Assembly: GCA_003151275.1 (NCBI GenBank)
Contig: PLXC01000148.1
Location: 32,385-96,384 of the forward strand
Origin: Candidatus Melainabacteria bacterium
GTDB taxonomy: Bacteria; Cyanobacteriota; Vampirovibrionia; Obscuribacterales; Obscuribacteraceae
Direction of reading: 5' to 3'
DNA length: 64,000 bases
Below the pieces are notes generated by a model, which was given only the letters and a program-made list of their open reading frames with translations, was not told where the DNA came from and did no database searches. Shown here piece after piece: positions 1 to 8,610 of the stretch. Made by a program: the position numbers and the translations under genes. Position 1 is the stretch's first letter; every line of letters begins with the position of its first letter.

Positions 1-532
1 TGAATGTGTCCGCAAGTGGATGGTAAATCGTGTACCGACTGGATCTTTCAATGGATTCGGAGTCGCTATAGATTTTGTGCATAGTCAGAGTTTTGCGTAA
101 GTTAGCCGCATCCTCGGCGCTCATCAAACGATCGCGAAAGATAAATCCGGCACCGGATGAAACTGAGATGTCGGCAAATTTCTTCAGCTCTAAGGCTTCC
201 TGCACGGTGTGAGCAAGATTGTCCGTAACCCCTGGCAAGAACTGACGCTCCGCCCACCATCGATACCCACGTGCATTCCACTTATCGACCCAGGCTGATC
301 TTTCTTCCGGGCGGGCAATCCATAACTCTTCTTGCAGGGGATCGATCAATACTTCGCGCAAGGCGACGGATAACTCGTCCAATTGATCTTTGTATCGTTC
401 TGGGATACGCACCCAGTAGAGCGCAAATGCGGAATAATCCGACTTCGGGATAACGGACAAGCACCATTGCAGTGTTGTTTCCGAACACGACGGATTGTGC
501 GTAGTCTGGGAAGCTCGGTGCGTTTGGCTCAT
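1..532 (-). CDS. purL: Phosphoribosylformylglycinamidine synthase, N-terminal part (cut by window edge)
   Basis: This is the 5' part of a gene that runs off the left edge; 177 residues are visible. The ATG at 532-530 overlaps the purN stop as ATGA, which implies translational coupling. The segment FALYWVRIPERYKDQ (residues about 36-50) and the motif LPGVTDN at residues 99-105, followed by TVQEALE, resemble the N-terminal region of FGAM synthase, which converts FGAR, glutamine and ATP to FGAM in purine synthesis. The catalytic glutaminase and ATP sites lie outside the window, so the call rests on this N-terminal likeness and on the place of the gene as the last visible member of a purine operon. 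Confidence 0.72.
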   Translation of the reverse strand, partial: MSQTHRASQTTHNPSCSETTLQWCLSVIPKSDYSAFALYWVRIPERYKDQLDELSVALREVLIDPLQEELWIARPEERSAWVDKWNARGYRWWAERQFLPGVTDNLAHTVQEALELKKFADISVSSGAGFIFRDRLMSAEDAANLRKTLTMHKIYSDSESIERSSRYTIYHPLADTF

Positions 533-1152
533 GTCTCAATTGACTCCCTGGCTAAATTATCCAACTTGATTCCATTGTTTGAGATTTCTCTCAGCACGGC
601 AGGATAGAGAGCGTGTTCGACTGCTAGACCGCGAGCTTTGAAGACTTCCAACGTGTCATCGGCGAGGCGAGGAAAGGATTGTTGGGCAAGGATCGCACCA
701 TGATCAACTTGTTCGTCAACGAGATGAACAGTGATTCCGGAGATTTTTACACCGTAATTGAACGCATCCTCATAAGCGCATTTACCTGGGAACGCCGGTA
801 ACAAAGACGGGTGTATGTTGATCACTCGGTAGTAACCGCGGGGATCTCTGTAATGACTGAGGAACTTTGGCGAGAGAATGCGCATGTAGCCAGCTAGGAC
901 GATGTAATCAAAGCCTATGGTGTCCAACAGCTCTTGAATCTTTGCCTCATGTTCCGCACGGGTCAACCCAAAATTGGCAATCGCAGCAGTTTTGACGCCA
1001 TACTGCTTAGCAGTCTTTAGCGCCTTGGCGTTCAGGTCGTTTGAAAAAACCAGTTCAACTGAAGCATCCAGTTCTTCATCCTGGATAGATTTCAGAATTG
1101 CTTCCATATTCGAGCCCCGTCCAGAGACGAAGATTGCTAGCTGGATAGACAT
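529..1152 (-). CDS. purN: Phosphoribosylglycinamide formyltransferase (GAR transformylase)
   Basis: The 207-residue protein has the usual length of PurN, which transfers a formyl group from 10-formyl-tetrahydrofolate to GAR in the cytoplasm. The phosphate-binding motif SGRGSN is at residues 10-15. The catalytic set matches the E. coli Asn106/His108/Asp144 triad: Asn112 and His114 in INIHPSLLP, and Asp150 in QVDHG. The start overlaps the end of purD by 16 nt and its stop overlaps the purL start, so it is part of a tightly packed purine operon. Function is confidently assigned. Confidence 0.96.
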   Translation of the reverse strand: MSIQLAIFVSGRGSNMEAILKSIQDEELDASVELVFSNDLNAKALKTAKQYGVKTAAIANFGLTRAEHEAKIQELLDTIGFDYIVLAGYMRILSPKFLSHYRDPRGYYRVINIHPSLLPAFPGKCAYEDAFNYGVKISGITVHLVDEQVDHGAILAQQSFPRLADDTLEVFKARGLAVEHALYPAVLREISNNGIKLDNLARESIET

Positions 1153-2429
1153 TGCTTGAAGGCTCTCCTTGCTATGTCTCGGCGATAATCAATTCCTTTG
1201 AATGACACCGTCCTTAGTGCCGCGTAACAGTTCTTGGCTGCTTGTTCCATCGACGGAGCGGTGGCTACGATGGCCAGCACCCTACCACCATCTGTCACTA
1301 CTTTGCCGTCGTCATACTTTGTGCCTGCATGGAAGAGAACGGTGCCTGGCTGTTCGGCACAACTGATCTCTTCGCCACGTGACGAGGATGTCGGATAACT
1401 TTCCGCCACAGCTACAACGCAGCAACTGCTGTCTGTAGTCCATTCCATACTGACTTGATCCAATTGACCGCTGGTACAAGCCCAGAGCGCTTCAACCAAG
1501 TCAGACTTGAGTCTCGGCATCATTGCCTGAGTTTCCGGGTCGCCGAAGCGGGCGTTGAACTCCAGTAAAAGCGGGCCCGAATCTGAAACCATAATGCCCG
1601 CGTAGAGCACGCCTTTGAACGAGAGTGACCCTGATGTCAGTGCGTTCTGCAGTGGTTTAACGATTTGTGCTTCGATTTGTGTTTTATGGCGATCGTACAA
1701 CTCGACCGGTGAATAAGCGCCCATTCCACCTGTATTGGGACCTGTGTCACCGTCAAATCTGCGTTTGTGATCCTGACATGGAGCCATCTGGACCAGATGT
1801 TTGCCATCACAGAGCATCAGTAAGGAGAGCTCCTCACCAATGATTTTCTCTTCGAGCAAGATAGTTTCACCGGCGGTGCCGAAGGATTTGGAGCCGAATA
1901 TTTGCTCTAGCGCTGCCAATACCTCTGCTTCTGTGTCGCAGACGAAAACACCTTTGCCTAATGCTAATCCATCGACTTTTACGACTTTGGCCCACTCGTT
2001 TCGGCGGGCAGCATCTTTTGCTTCTTCATATGATCGGCACACTACATATCGAGGTGTCGGCAGCTTCAGTCGAGCCATAAAATCTTTGGCGTGCGCTTTG
2101 CTCCACTCCAGTTTTGATTGTTCTTTATTCGGGCCAAAGACGCGCAAGCCCGCTTTCTCAAGACTATCAACGATTCCTTCAGCAAGCGGATTGTCCGGAC
2201 CAATCACTAACAAATCGACTTTTTTCTCGAGGGCAAAACTTTCCAGCCCGGCAAAGTCCATCACGCCGATCGGCACATTTTCGCACTTCAATTCTTGCGC
2301 GGTTCCACCGTTGCCTGGGGCACAGAAAACCTTCTCCACATGATTGCTCTTTGCCAGTTTCCAGCACAAGGCATGTTCTCGACCGCCGCTGCCAACAACT
2401 AATATTTTTAGTAAATGTTCGGGCAACAT
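1137..2429 (-). CDS. purD: Phosphoribosylamine-glycine ligase (GARS)
   Basis: The 430-residue ATP-grasp enzyme joins phosphoribosylamine and glycine to give GAR. The N-terminal nucleotide-fold motif VVGSGGREHAL (about residues 11-21) is diagnostic of PurD, and GPNTGGMGAYSP lies in the ATP-grasp core, with NARFGDPETQ further on as in the family. Length matches the family. It lies six bases after purC and overlaps purN, so it is the third gene of the purF-C-D-N-L operon. No unusual substitutions were seen. Confidence 0.97.
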   Translation of the reverse strand: MLPEHLLKILVVGSGGREHALCWKLAKSNHVEKVFCAPGNGGTAQELKCENVPIGVMDFAGLESFALEKKVDLLVIGPDNPLAEGIVDSLEKAGLRVFGPNKEQSKLEWSKAHAKDFMARLKLPTPRYVVCRSYEEAKDAARRNEWAKVVKVDGLALGKGVFVCDTEAEVLAALEQIFGSKSFGTAGETILLEEKIIGEELSLLMLCDGKHLVQMAPCQDHKRRFDGDTGPNTGGMGAYSPVELYDRHKTQIEAQIVKPLQNALTSGSLSFKGVLYAGIMVSDSGPLLLEFNARFGDPETQAMMPRLKSDLVEALWACTSGQLDQVSMEWTTDSSCCVVAVAESYPTSSSRGEEISCAEQPGTVLFHAGTKYDDGKVVTDGGRVLAIVATAPSMEQAAKNCYAALRTVSFKGIDYRRDIARRAFKQCLSS

Positions 2430-2435
2430 TGGCGG

Positions 2436-3665
2436 TTATACCTTTTTTGGTCCAGCGGGAACTTGCTCTTGCGATATAAATTTAGGCGGCATCGACTTGA
2501 TATATTCATCGAGCGACGGGTGTTTAGAAAATATTTCCGAGCGAATAAGATGGTTGGTGATCACTCCGTAAAGTTGGTCAACAAGCACCTTGTCCGTAGG
2601 CGACAAAGGCTCCGGAGCCGCGCCAAGTTCTTCCTTGCAAATGTGTTTCCAGCCCTTATTTGGTAGGTTCAAGGCTCTCGTCTGCGCTTCTTTGATGGCG
2701 TTTTCCCATCTGCTGCCCCGATAAATTTGTCTGATCAATTCCTTTGAAAGATGGCATCCTTTGTGCATCAATCTCAGTTCATCCGGACCGATGCTATCGG
2801 CCAGCATCGGTTGACCATCGACAAGAATCATTTCCACTTTGCCGTCCCACAATTCTATGGAGCGATCGGCAAACATCACAAATAGTCCAAGCGCTACATC
2901 GGTAGCAAGCTCGATCATGTTCTCGAATGTCTTACCATCCAAACCAGCCATGAGAGCCGCTTCTTGGTAAGAAAGTAAACGGTCTTTGGCTTCGAGTTTT
3001 GTATAGAGTTCGATCACTGGATGTTCGAAAAAACTGTTCGGTTGAGGCTGACGTTTTAGCCCGAGAGTTCTCGCGTAATTCGGATCTTTAGCTAATCGTT
3101 CTACCAACGAGCTTCCGGCCGGAAGACCGAAGCGGAAAACGATCTCTAGCGGAATCAATCGTCGCGAAGCAGTTAGATCATTTTTGTAGAAATAGATGGT
3201 ATTACCCGTGATATTGCGAGCTTCCGGTCTGAATACTTCAGCCTTGAGAACTTCCATCAATACCGGTTCTGGGTCAGTGGCGGCCTTTTTTAAATCACTG
3301 ACGTGCTCGGCGCCCTGGGCTAGAGAGCGAAAGTGGGTCTGGGCTCCTTCATTGGACAAACCATTGAAAACTGCATGGCTCCACCGTTGTTGCAGCCAAG
3401 CATGATCGAAAAGTTGCAAGTGCAGCGACGAAGGCAGCATTTCCCAGAATTCTTTTTTCGACAAGCGGTCAAAAAAATAGGCGCCCATTAATGCCAGCGC
3501 CCGCCCTTTGTGTGCAATCGTGTCAGGCATTTTGCCCCAATCGAACACTGAGTAGTCATCAGTAAACTCGAACCACAATGTGTCTGCTTGCCCCGGTGAT
3601 GACCAAACCCGTTTAACTGAGCCTTCGTAGGCTAATTGAAGCGACTCTGGTTTGATTGAATTCAC
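2436..3665 (-). CDS. purC: SAICAR synthase, long form
   Basis: The N-terminus reads YEGSVKRVW followed by FEFTDDYSVFDWGKMPD, the SAICAR synthase substrate/ATP-binding signature, and a later block RRLIPLEIVFRFGLPAGSS fits the family. The enzyme condenses CAIR with aspartate. At 409 residues it is much longer than the roughly 240 residues usual in bacteria; the extra length is in the C-terminal half. The start is a GTG at 3665 placed after a strong AGGAGG ribosome site. It lies between purF and purD in the operon. The family is confidently assigned; the reason for the long form is unknown. Confidence 0.92.
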   Translation of the reverse strand: MNSIKPESLQLAYEGSVKRVWSSPGQADTLWFEFTDDYSVFDWGKMPDTIAHKGRALALMGAYFFDRLSKKEFWEMLPSSLHLQLFDHAWLQQRWSHAVFNGLSNEGAQTHFRSLAQGAEHVSDLKKAATDPEPVLMEVLKAEVFRPEARNITGNTIYFYKNDLTASRRLIPLEIVFRFGLPAGSSLVERLAKDPNYARTLGLKRQPQPNSFFEHPVIELYTKLEAKDRLLSYQEAALMAGLDGKTFENMIELATDVALGLFVMFADRSIELWDGKVEMILVDGQPMLADSIGPDELRLMHKGCHLSKELIRQIYRGSRWENAIKEAQTRALNLPNKGWKHICKEELGAAPEPLSPTDKVLVDQLYGVITNHLIRSEIFSKHPSLDEYIKSMPPKFISQEQVPAGPKKV

Positions 3666-3675
3666 GCGGTCCTCC

Positions 3676-5142
3676 TCAGCACGAACTATGTTTCCCCGGA
3701 GTTAAGGCTCGGTCTTTGTCGCGGTCTTGCAGTCGCCTGGATTCAAACTCGCGTCCGGAATCTATATCGGTTGGGTAACTATCCGTCAGGCAGCCAGTGC
3801 AGAGAGATTTTTGGTTTAGCGCTGTTTGCAGACCTTGAACTGTCTGGAAGACAATTCGATCGCAGCCTAAATCGGCTGCTATTTCGTCTTCGGTTTTGTT
3901 GTGTGCCACTAACTCTCCCGCGCTCGGGAAGTCAATTCCGTAGTAACAAGGACTGTTGATCGGCGGGCATGACGAAACGAGAATTACTTCCTTTGCTCCG
4001 GCTTGCTTGATTAATTTGACAATCTGCTTAGCTGTGTTGCCACGCACGATTGAGTCGTCCACGATGATGCATCGCTTGTCTTTAAATTCGGATGCGATTG
4101 GAAACAGCTTGCGCCGAATCGCTTCCTGTCTGGATTGTTGACCATCCAAAATAAAAGTTCGATTGATGTATCGATTTTTGATCAGCAATTCCCGGAATGG
4201 AAGTTGCAACCCTTCAGCAAGAGCTACTGCAGCAACGCGGCTTGTTTCCGGCACAGGCACTACAATATCAGCTTCGATGCCCAACGATTTGATCCGTTCG
4301 GCCAGCAGTAAACCTAATCTGAAACGTGCTTCGTAGACCGAAGTGTTTCCGAATTCTGATTCGACGCGAGCAAAGTAGACCCACTCAAACATGCATGGTG
4401 AGTACGAATCCTCTTTGATCATTTGCCGAGTTACTTGGCCTTGACCATTGATGTAAATTGCTTCGCCCGCTTTGACTTCTTCGATGTTTTCATAATCCAA
4501 AAAGTTGAGAGCAATAGTTTCGCTGGCTATTGCGAAGACTTTGTCACCCTCAGGCGTTGTCTTGCTGCCGAATACGAGGGGACGAATGCCGTTTGGATCG
4601 CGAAATCCAAAGATGTCACCATCGCGTGTCAGGCAAACGATCGAATAGCTGCCGACTAATTTGTCCATTGCTACTCTGATTGCTTTGAAAATGGACTGCG
4701 GTGACAACACGGTCGTGCCAAGGCTGTCAGTCAGTAGTTTAAGAATCAAGGCCGAATCAGAATCAAGCGGCACCGGAATAATGCTTTTCTTCAAAATCTC
4801 CTCGCGCAGCGAATAGAAATTGACGATATTGCCGTTGTGTCCCAATCCAAGACCGGTCTCGTAGTCTAGAAATGGCTGGAGCAGGTTCGGATCGTCTCGC
4901 CCGATCGTCGCGTATCGCGCATGTCCAATTGCCGCTGTTCCAGTTAAATTCTTGAATGAACGCTCAGAGAAAACGTTCTCGATTAGACCGCTTCCCTTTT
5001 GCAGGTGAAATCCGCCTGGCTTCTTGCTGTGGACTGTGAGGATGCCAGCGCCGTCTTGCCCTCGGTGTTGTAAGTTCATCAGACCGGCAAACGCTTCTAA
5101 CGCTGAGTTGCTGCTCCCTACGACGGCAATGAGTCCGCACAT
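3676..5142 (-). CDS. purF: Amidophosphoribosyltransferase
   Basis: First gene of the purine operon; it makes phosphoribosylamine from PRPP and glutamine. I place the start at the ATG at 5142 because the enzyme then begins MCGLIAVVG, giving the N-terminal Cys2 nucleophile of class II glutaminases, with a GGGGTG site upstream. Reading further upstream only adds an unlike tail. The PRPP motif CIIVDDSIVRG and Cys residues in SPCMFEW, NSPCYYG and LCTGC match the positions used for a 4Fe-4S cluster in Bacillus-type PurF, so a cluster is likely. The length is 488 residues. Confidence 0.95.
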   Translation of the reverse strand: MCGLIAVVGSSNSALEAFAGLMNLQHRGQDGAGILTVHSKKPGGFHLQKGSGLIENVFSERSFKNLTGTAAIGHARYATIGRDDPNLLQPFLDYETGLGLGHNGNIVNFYSLREEILKKSIIPVPLDSDSALILKLLTDSLGTTVLSPQSIFKAIRVAMDKLVGSYSIVCLTRDGDIFGFRDPNGIRPLVFGSKTTPEGDKVFAIASETIALNFLDYENIEEVKAGEAIYINGQGQVTRQMIKEDSYSPCMFEWVYFARVESEFGNTSVYEARFRLGLLLAERIKSLGIEADIVVPVPETSRVAAVALAEGLQLPFRELLIKNRYINRTFILDGQQSRQEAIRRKLFPIASEFKDKRCIIVDDSIVRGNTAKQIVKLIKQAGAKEVILVSSCPPINSPCYYGIDFPSAGELVAHNKTEDEIAADLGCDRIVFQTVQGLQTALNQKSLCTGCLTDSYPTDIDSGREFESRRLQDRDKDRALTPGKHSSC

Positions 5143-5315
5143 ACCGTTGATCACCCCAAAATGGATACGAAGCCAGCAAGTCTTCCAGTCGTGGCTGAAA
5201 TTTTGCTGGTCCTCCCCGGTCCTGACCTCATTAAGAGTACTAAGAACGGGAGTCATATCCAAGCAAAATAACATATTGTTATCAAACACACGTTTCTCTT
5301 GGCAATGAGCATCAT

Positions 5316-5846
5316 TTGTTGAACGAGACATCTCCGATAAGTACTCTCACTGCTGCTGCAGAAAATGGGGATTTGGACGCGCAGGTGCGCCTGGCCTTTG
5401 AGCTGGTCAAAGGGCAAAGCACGACGCGAGATTTAGCTCGCGCTGCGCGTTATTATCAGTTGGCTGCCAATCAGGGTTCTGTTATTGGGCAGCATAATTT
5501 GGCGACAATGTATTTGAACGGGCAGGGCGTCCAACAAAACAGAGACATGGCGATCCACTGGTTCGAAAAGGCTGCGGCCCAAAATGACGCCGACGCCCAG
5601 TTCAATCTAGCCCTGATTTACGAGCAAGGTGGCGATGATGCGGAGATGGGCCAATCCGTGACGTGGTATGAGCGTGCCGCCGACAACGGTTCTGCTCGTG
5701 CTCAATTTGATTTAGCGGCAATTTATCATCATGGAAGAGGGCGTGACAAAGACCTTGATAGAGCAATATTTTGGTACCGTAAAGCCGCTGCCCAAGGTGT
5801 GAAGCGCGCCGAACAAGCCCTGCAACTGTTAGCGGATATGATATAA
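5316..5846 (+). CDS. Sel1-repeat (TPR-like) protein
   Basis: A 176-residue protein built almost wholly of Sel1-like helical repeats: the pattern A-x-x-x-Y-x-x-A-A-x-x-G-x-x-x-A-Q-x-x-L-A-x-x-Y recurs about four times (for example ARYYQLAANQGSVIGQ, IHWFEKAAAQNDADAQ, VTWYERAADNGSARAQ). Such repeats bind protein partners. No signal peptide or membrane helix is seen. No ATG start fits; the frame opens with TTG at 5316 or 5319, so the start is uncertain. It diverges from purF across about 170 bp. The partner is unknown. Confidence 0.85.
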   Translation: MLNETSPISTLTAAAENGDLDAQVRLAFELVKGQSTTRDLARAARYYQLAANQGSVIGQHNLATMYLNGQGVQQNRDMAIHWFEKAAAQNDADAQFNLALIYEQGGDDAEMGQSVTWYERAADNGSARAQFDLAAIYHHGRGRDKDLDRAIFWYRKAAAQGVKRAEQALQLLADMI

Positions 5847-5873
5847 GGTCTGGGTACAAAGCAAGGAGATAAA

Positions 5874-6041
5874 ATGGATCAGCAGATTGCAGAGCGAATA
5901 GCGACAGCTCTGGAAAATATCGTTGAAAAACTTAGTTCAATCGAAATTAAAATTGAGGAGCTGTCCTACGAAGTTCAATCGCAAGGAAATATGATTTGTG
6001 AATCTCTTGCACCAACTATTGCTGAAGAGTGTGACAACTAA
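5874..6041 (+). CDS. Small coiled-coil protein, 55 residues
   Basis: ATG at 5874 follows a clear AAGGAG site (5863-5868). The product MDQQIAERIATALENIVEKL... has a leucine/isoleucine heptad pattern (ALENIVEKLSSIEIKIEEL) typical of a short coiled coil. It lies 27 bases after the Sel1 gene on the same strand and overlaps the 5' end of the protease gene in another frame. The strong ribosome site and the helical pattern support a real gene. Function unknown. Confidence 0.65.
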   Translation: MDQQIAERIATALENIVEKLSSIEIKIEELSYEVQSQGNMICESLAPTIAEECDN

Positions 6042-7224
6042 TGCTGTGAGGCAGCTGCTGCCTGTCCTGACAATTATCGCGTCGATGCAGTCGTTGCCGG
6101 CATATGCAGGTGACTGCGAAGATGGCGTGAAGCTGTACAACGAAAGGAACTATGCTGCAGCAGAGCAATATTTTGCTCGCTGCATGCAACGACCGATTCA
6201 AGATCTGAACGTGGCTTATTATGCTGGTTTGAATGCGCAACAGCTGAAGCAATTCGAAAAAGCGAAAAGAATATTTGAACAGATAGTGAAAATATCGCCG
6301 AACAGTCCGGCTGGAAAAATGTCTGCTGTTGCTGTTAGAAATTTAGCAGGACCGCCTGAAGTAGCGACGCTACCTCGTGAGACGTGGGTTCCGTTTACAC
6401 GGCAGGGCAGTCATATTTTGCTGGATGCAGAATTGAATCAACGTCCTGTCAAAATGATCTTTGACACAGGTGCAGATACCTGCCTTTTCAGTGAGGGAAT
6501 GCTGCAACAAGTCGGCATCAATCTACCCGACCGACCACCAGATGGTATGAGCGGCGGTGTCGGTAAGGCTGGCATGACCCCGATGTGGAGGGTTCCGGTA
6601 AGTTTGAAGCTGGGTCGAATTGAGCGCAAAAACTTTCGCATTGGCATGACTCGAGTACCGCAGGTGGTGGCATTGCTGGGGCGGGATTTTTATCAAGGTT
6701 TTGAATACAGTATCAATGACGCAAACAATACGATTGGTTTCAAGCGCATAGGTTCGGGATCAACAACAGAAACTGCTCCGAAGTCATCTAAGGCTGCCCC
6801 GCTTGGACCAGACGGGTCGACGACTGTAAGCGCCAATGGAACTTACGTCTACAACGTTCCTTACACTGGTACTACATCCATGATCGTTGTGGAGGCCAAG
6901 TTGAACGGTCAACCTTGCAAGATGATCTTTGATACCGGGGCGGGCATATGTTTTTTCACTGCCGAGCAAGCTAACAAGGTTGGGGTCATCGTGCCGGCAA
7001 ATGCCACGCCAGTTCCCGTGCAAGGTGTGGGTGGGGGGTCCACTGCTTACATGGCTACGATTAGCAGTTTCAAGTTGGGACCGATCGAATTGAAAGACGT
7101 GCAGTGCGCTGTCGGCGGAAAATCCGTCGCCCCGTATCCGTTGCTTGGGCAAACGTTCTTCCGCGAATTTCAATACACTATCGATTCGGCTAATAAAATC
7201 ATTCACCTGAGCAGAAGCAAATAG
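5998..7224 (+). CDS. Secreted double retropepsin-like aspartic protease with TPR region
   Basis: A hydrophobic N-terminus (about residues 18-37, ending AYAG) looks like a signal peptide. Residues about 40-110 form a TPR-like helical region. Two clan AA (retropepsin-like) domains follow: each has the catalytic motif in a KMIFDTGA context (DTGA at 156-159 and 312-315) and a later hydrophobic-hydrophobic-Gly motif (LLGRDF and LLGQTFF). Retropepsins act as dimers of two DTG lobes, so the two lobes could pair within one chain. The GTG at 5998 gives the longest frame; later GTG/TTG codons are possible starts. Substrate unknown, probably extracytoplasmic. Confidence 0.85.
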   Translation: MNLLHQLLLKSVTTNAVRQLLPVLTIIASMQSLPAYAGDCEDGVKLYNERNYAAAEQYFARCMQRPIQDLNVAYYAGLNAQQLKQFEKAKRIFEQIVKISPNSPAGKMSAVAVRNLAGPPEVATLPRETWVPFTRQGSHILLDAELNQRPVKMIFDTGADTCLFSEGMLQQVGINLPDRPPDGMSGGVGKAGMTPMWRVPVSLKLGRIERKNFRIGMTRVPQVVALLGRDFYQGFEYSINDANNTIGFKRIGSGSTTETAPKSSKAAPLGPDGSTTVSANGTYVYNVPYTGTTSMIVVEAKLNGQPCKMIFDTGAGICFFTAEQANKVGVIVPANATPVPVQGVGGGSTAYMATISSFKLGPIELKDVQCAVGGKSVAPYPLLGQTFFREFQYTIDSANKIIHLSRSK

Positions 7225-7230
7225 CTCGAT

Positions 7231-7605
7231 CTACTTAAGTGCAGCTTTCAATATTCTCGAGTTTTCTTCGCTTTCTATCGCTTCAGCGGTCTTTCCTTGC
7301 CCGCCAAGGGCTGCGGCAAGCTTGTGCTTTGCTTCGGCAACATCTGCGTGAGCAGGCCCAAGCAGCACTTCCAAACCAAGGCAGAGTTCCTTGTACAACT
7401 GTTCTGCCTCAGCAAATTTTTCAGCAAGCAGCAGTTCATCGGCACGCTGGGACACGCTCTTGATGTTCTCGAGACTTTCCAAATTATCCGAGGATAGGCT
7501 ATCCGAGGAGGGCCTATGCAGCGAGCTGCTCGGCTCCTGCAGCAAGCTGCCCGCCTTAAGAGGATGTTCGAATCCTACATCCTGTGGCACATTCTCATTG
7601 TTCAT
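7231..7605 (-). CDS. TPR-containing small protein
   Basis: I place the start at the ATG at 7605, behind an AGAGAGGAC site, giving 124 residues. The first half is Ser-rich and unstructured; the second half carries a kinesin-light-chain-like TPR unit (ADELLLAEKFAEAEQLYKEL, then HADVAEAKHKLAAAL), resembling the TPR protein at 12030-12596. No signal peptide. It converges with the aspartic protease gene. A binding role is likely; the partner is unknown. Confidence 0.75.
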   Translation of the reverse strand: MNNENVPQDVGFEHPLKAGSLLQEPSSSLHRPSSDSLSSDNLESLENIKSVSQRADELLLAEKFAEAEQLYKELCLGLEVLLGPAHADVAEAKHKLAAALGGQGKTAEAIESEENSRILKAALK

Positions 7606-7663
7606 AAACGGTCCTCTCTTTCGGTTGCCTTTTTGACGCGACTGATGAGCAAAAGGTTGCATA

Positions 7664-8551
7664 TTAATGAAGTGTTTTCTTCAAAAATGTATTGACCATC
7701 TGCAAGTTCTCTGCCGAAAAAAAGTTGTGTTGTCCGTTTTTGACAACGTGGTACTCAGCTCGCGTGTGAGTGGCTTTTAAGACATCATAAAACGTCGAAC
7801 TTTGCTCAATTGGCACGACCCGATCGTGGTCGCCATGCATGATTAAAAATGGTGGATCGTCATTGCTGACAAAGGTGACCGGACTTGCAAGTGCCGCCAA
7901 CTCTTGTTTCTTGCTGGGAAGACCGCCAAGAAGTTTTGCCACTGGTCCCTTTGGGTCGTTCAGTTGTAATTCATTGTCAGTGCCCGCTTGTTCGCCTATC
8001 GTCAACAAGTCCGTCGGTCCGCACCAATCGACCACGGCTTGGACTTTACTGCTCTGCTTCGCATTGCCCAGCGTTCCTTCCATGGATGTGATATCACCGG
8101 TGGTGCCAAGCAGGGCGGCAAGCTGCCCACCTGCGGAGTTACCGAAGGCAGCGATTTTCTTGGGATCCAAGTGATATTCGGCGGCGTTGGCACGCAACCA
8201 ACGCACTGCTGCTTTGACATCATAGAGTTGGGCGGGATAGATTGCACTGTCGCTAAATCTGTAATTCACGCTGGCAACAGCAAATCCTGATTTCATAAAG
8301 AAGACCGCCGGAGTGTCTTCTTTTGAACCGAGAAGCCACGATCCGCCGTGGATCCACAGAATTACAGGCATAGGCTTCTTGGCATTTTTCGGCAGGTAGA
8401 TATCCATCGCATGCGCATTGTCGTGTGATTTAGGCACGTACGAAACTGTCTTCATCGTGTATTCAGCGTGAGCGTCTGGGCGCGCCTGCACACTGCACGA
8501 ATTTAAAAGAACGCTGCTCGATAATGCCAACAAAAGATGATTTATGCGCAT
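7664..8551 (-). CDS. Lipoprotein alpha/beta-hydrolase (esterase, HSL/BD-FAE type)
   Basis: The N-terminus carries a lipobox (LNSC, Cys19), so the enzyme is probably membrane-anchored outside the cytoplasm. The oxyanion motif HGGSW is at residues 68-72 and the nucleophile elbow GNSAGG places Ser139. A later HGDHDRVVP segment supplies the acid and NGQHNFF the histidine. This matches the HSL/BD-FAE carboxylesterase group acting on small esters. The length of 295 residues is normal. It may be followed by the TPR gene on the same strand. Substrate cannot be told. Confidence 0.9.
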   Translation of the reverse strand: MRINHLLLALSSSVLLNSCSVQARPDAHAEYTMKTVSYVPKSHDNAHAMDIYLPKNAKKPMPVILWIHGGSWLLGSKEDTPAVFFMKSGFAVASVNYRFSDSAIYPAQLYDVKAAVRWLRANAAEYHLDPKKIAAFGNSAGGQLAALLGTTGDITSMEGTLGNAKQSSKVQAVVDWCGPTDLLTIGEQAGTDNELQLNDPKGPVAKLLGGLPSKKQELAALASPVTFVSNDDPPFLIMHGDHDRVVPIEQSSTFYDVLKATHTRAEYHVVKNGQHNFFSAENLQMVNTFLKKTLH

Positions 8552-8610
8552 GGCGAACCCCTTCGCTTTGCCGAATTCACCAATGATATTCGTTTGCTTT
8601 CGAATTTGGG

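Noticed and set aside
1801..2343. 180-codon plus-strand frame opposite purD
   Set aside because: It lies wholly inside a well-conserved purD gene and has the biased composition of an antisense frame.
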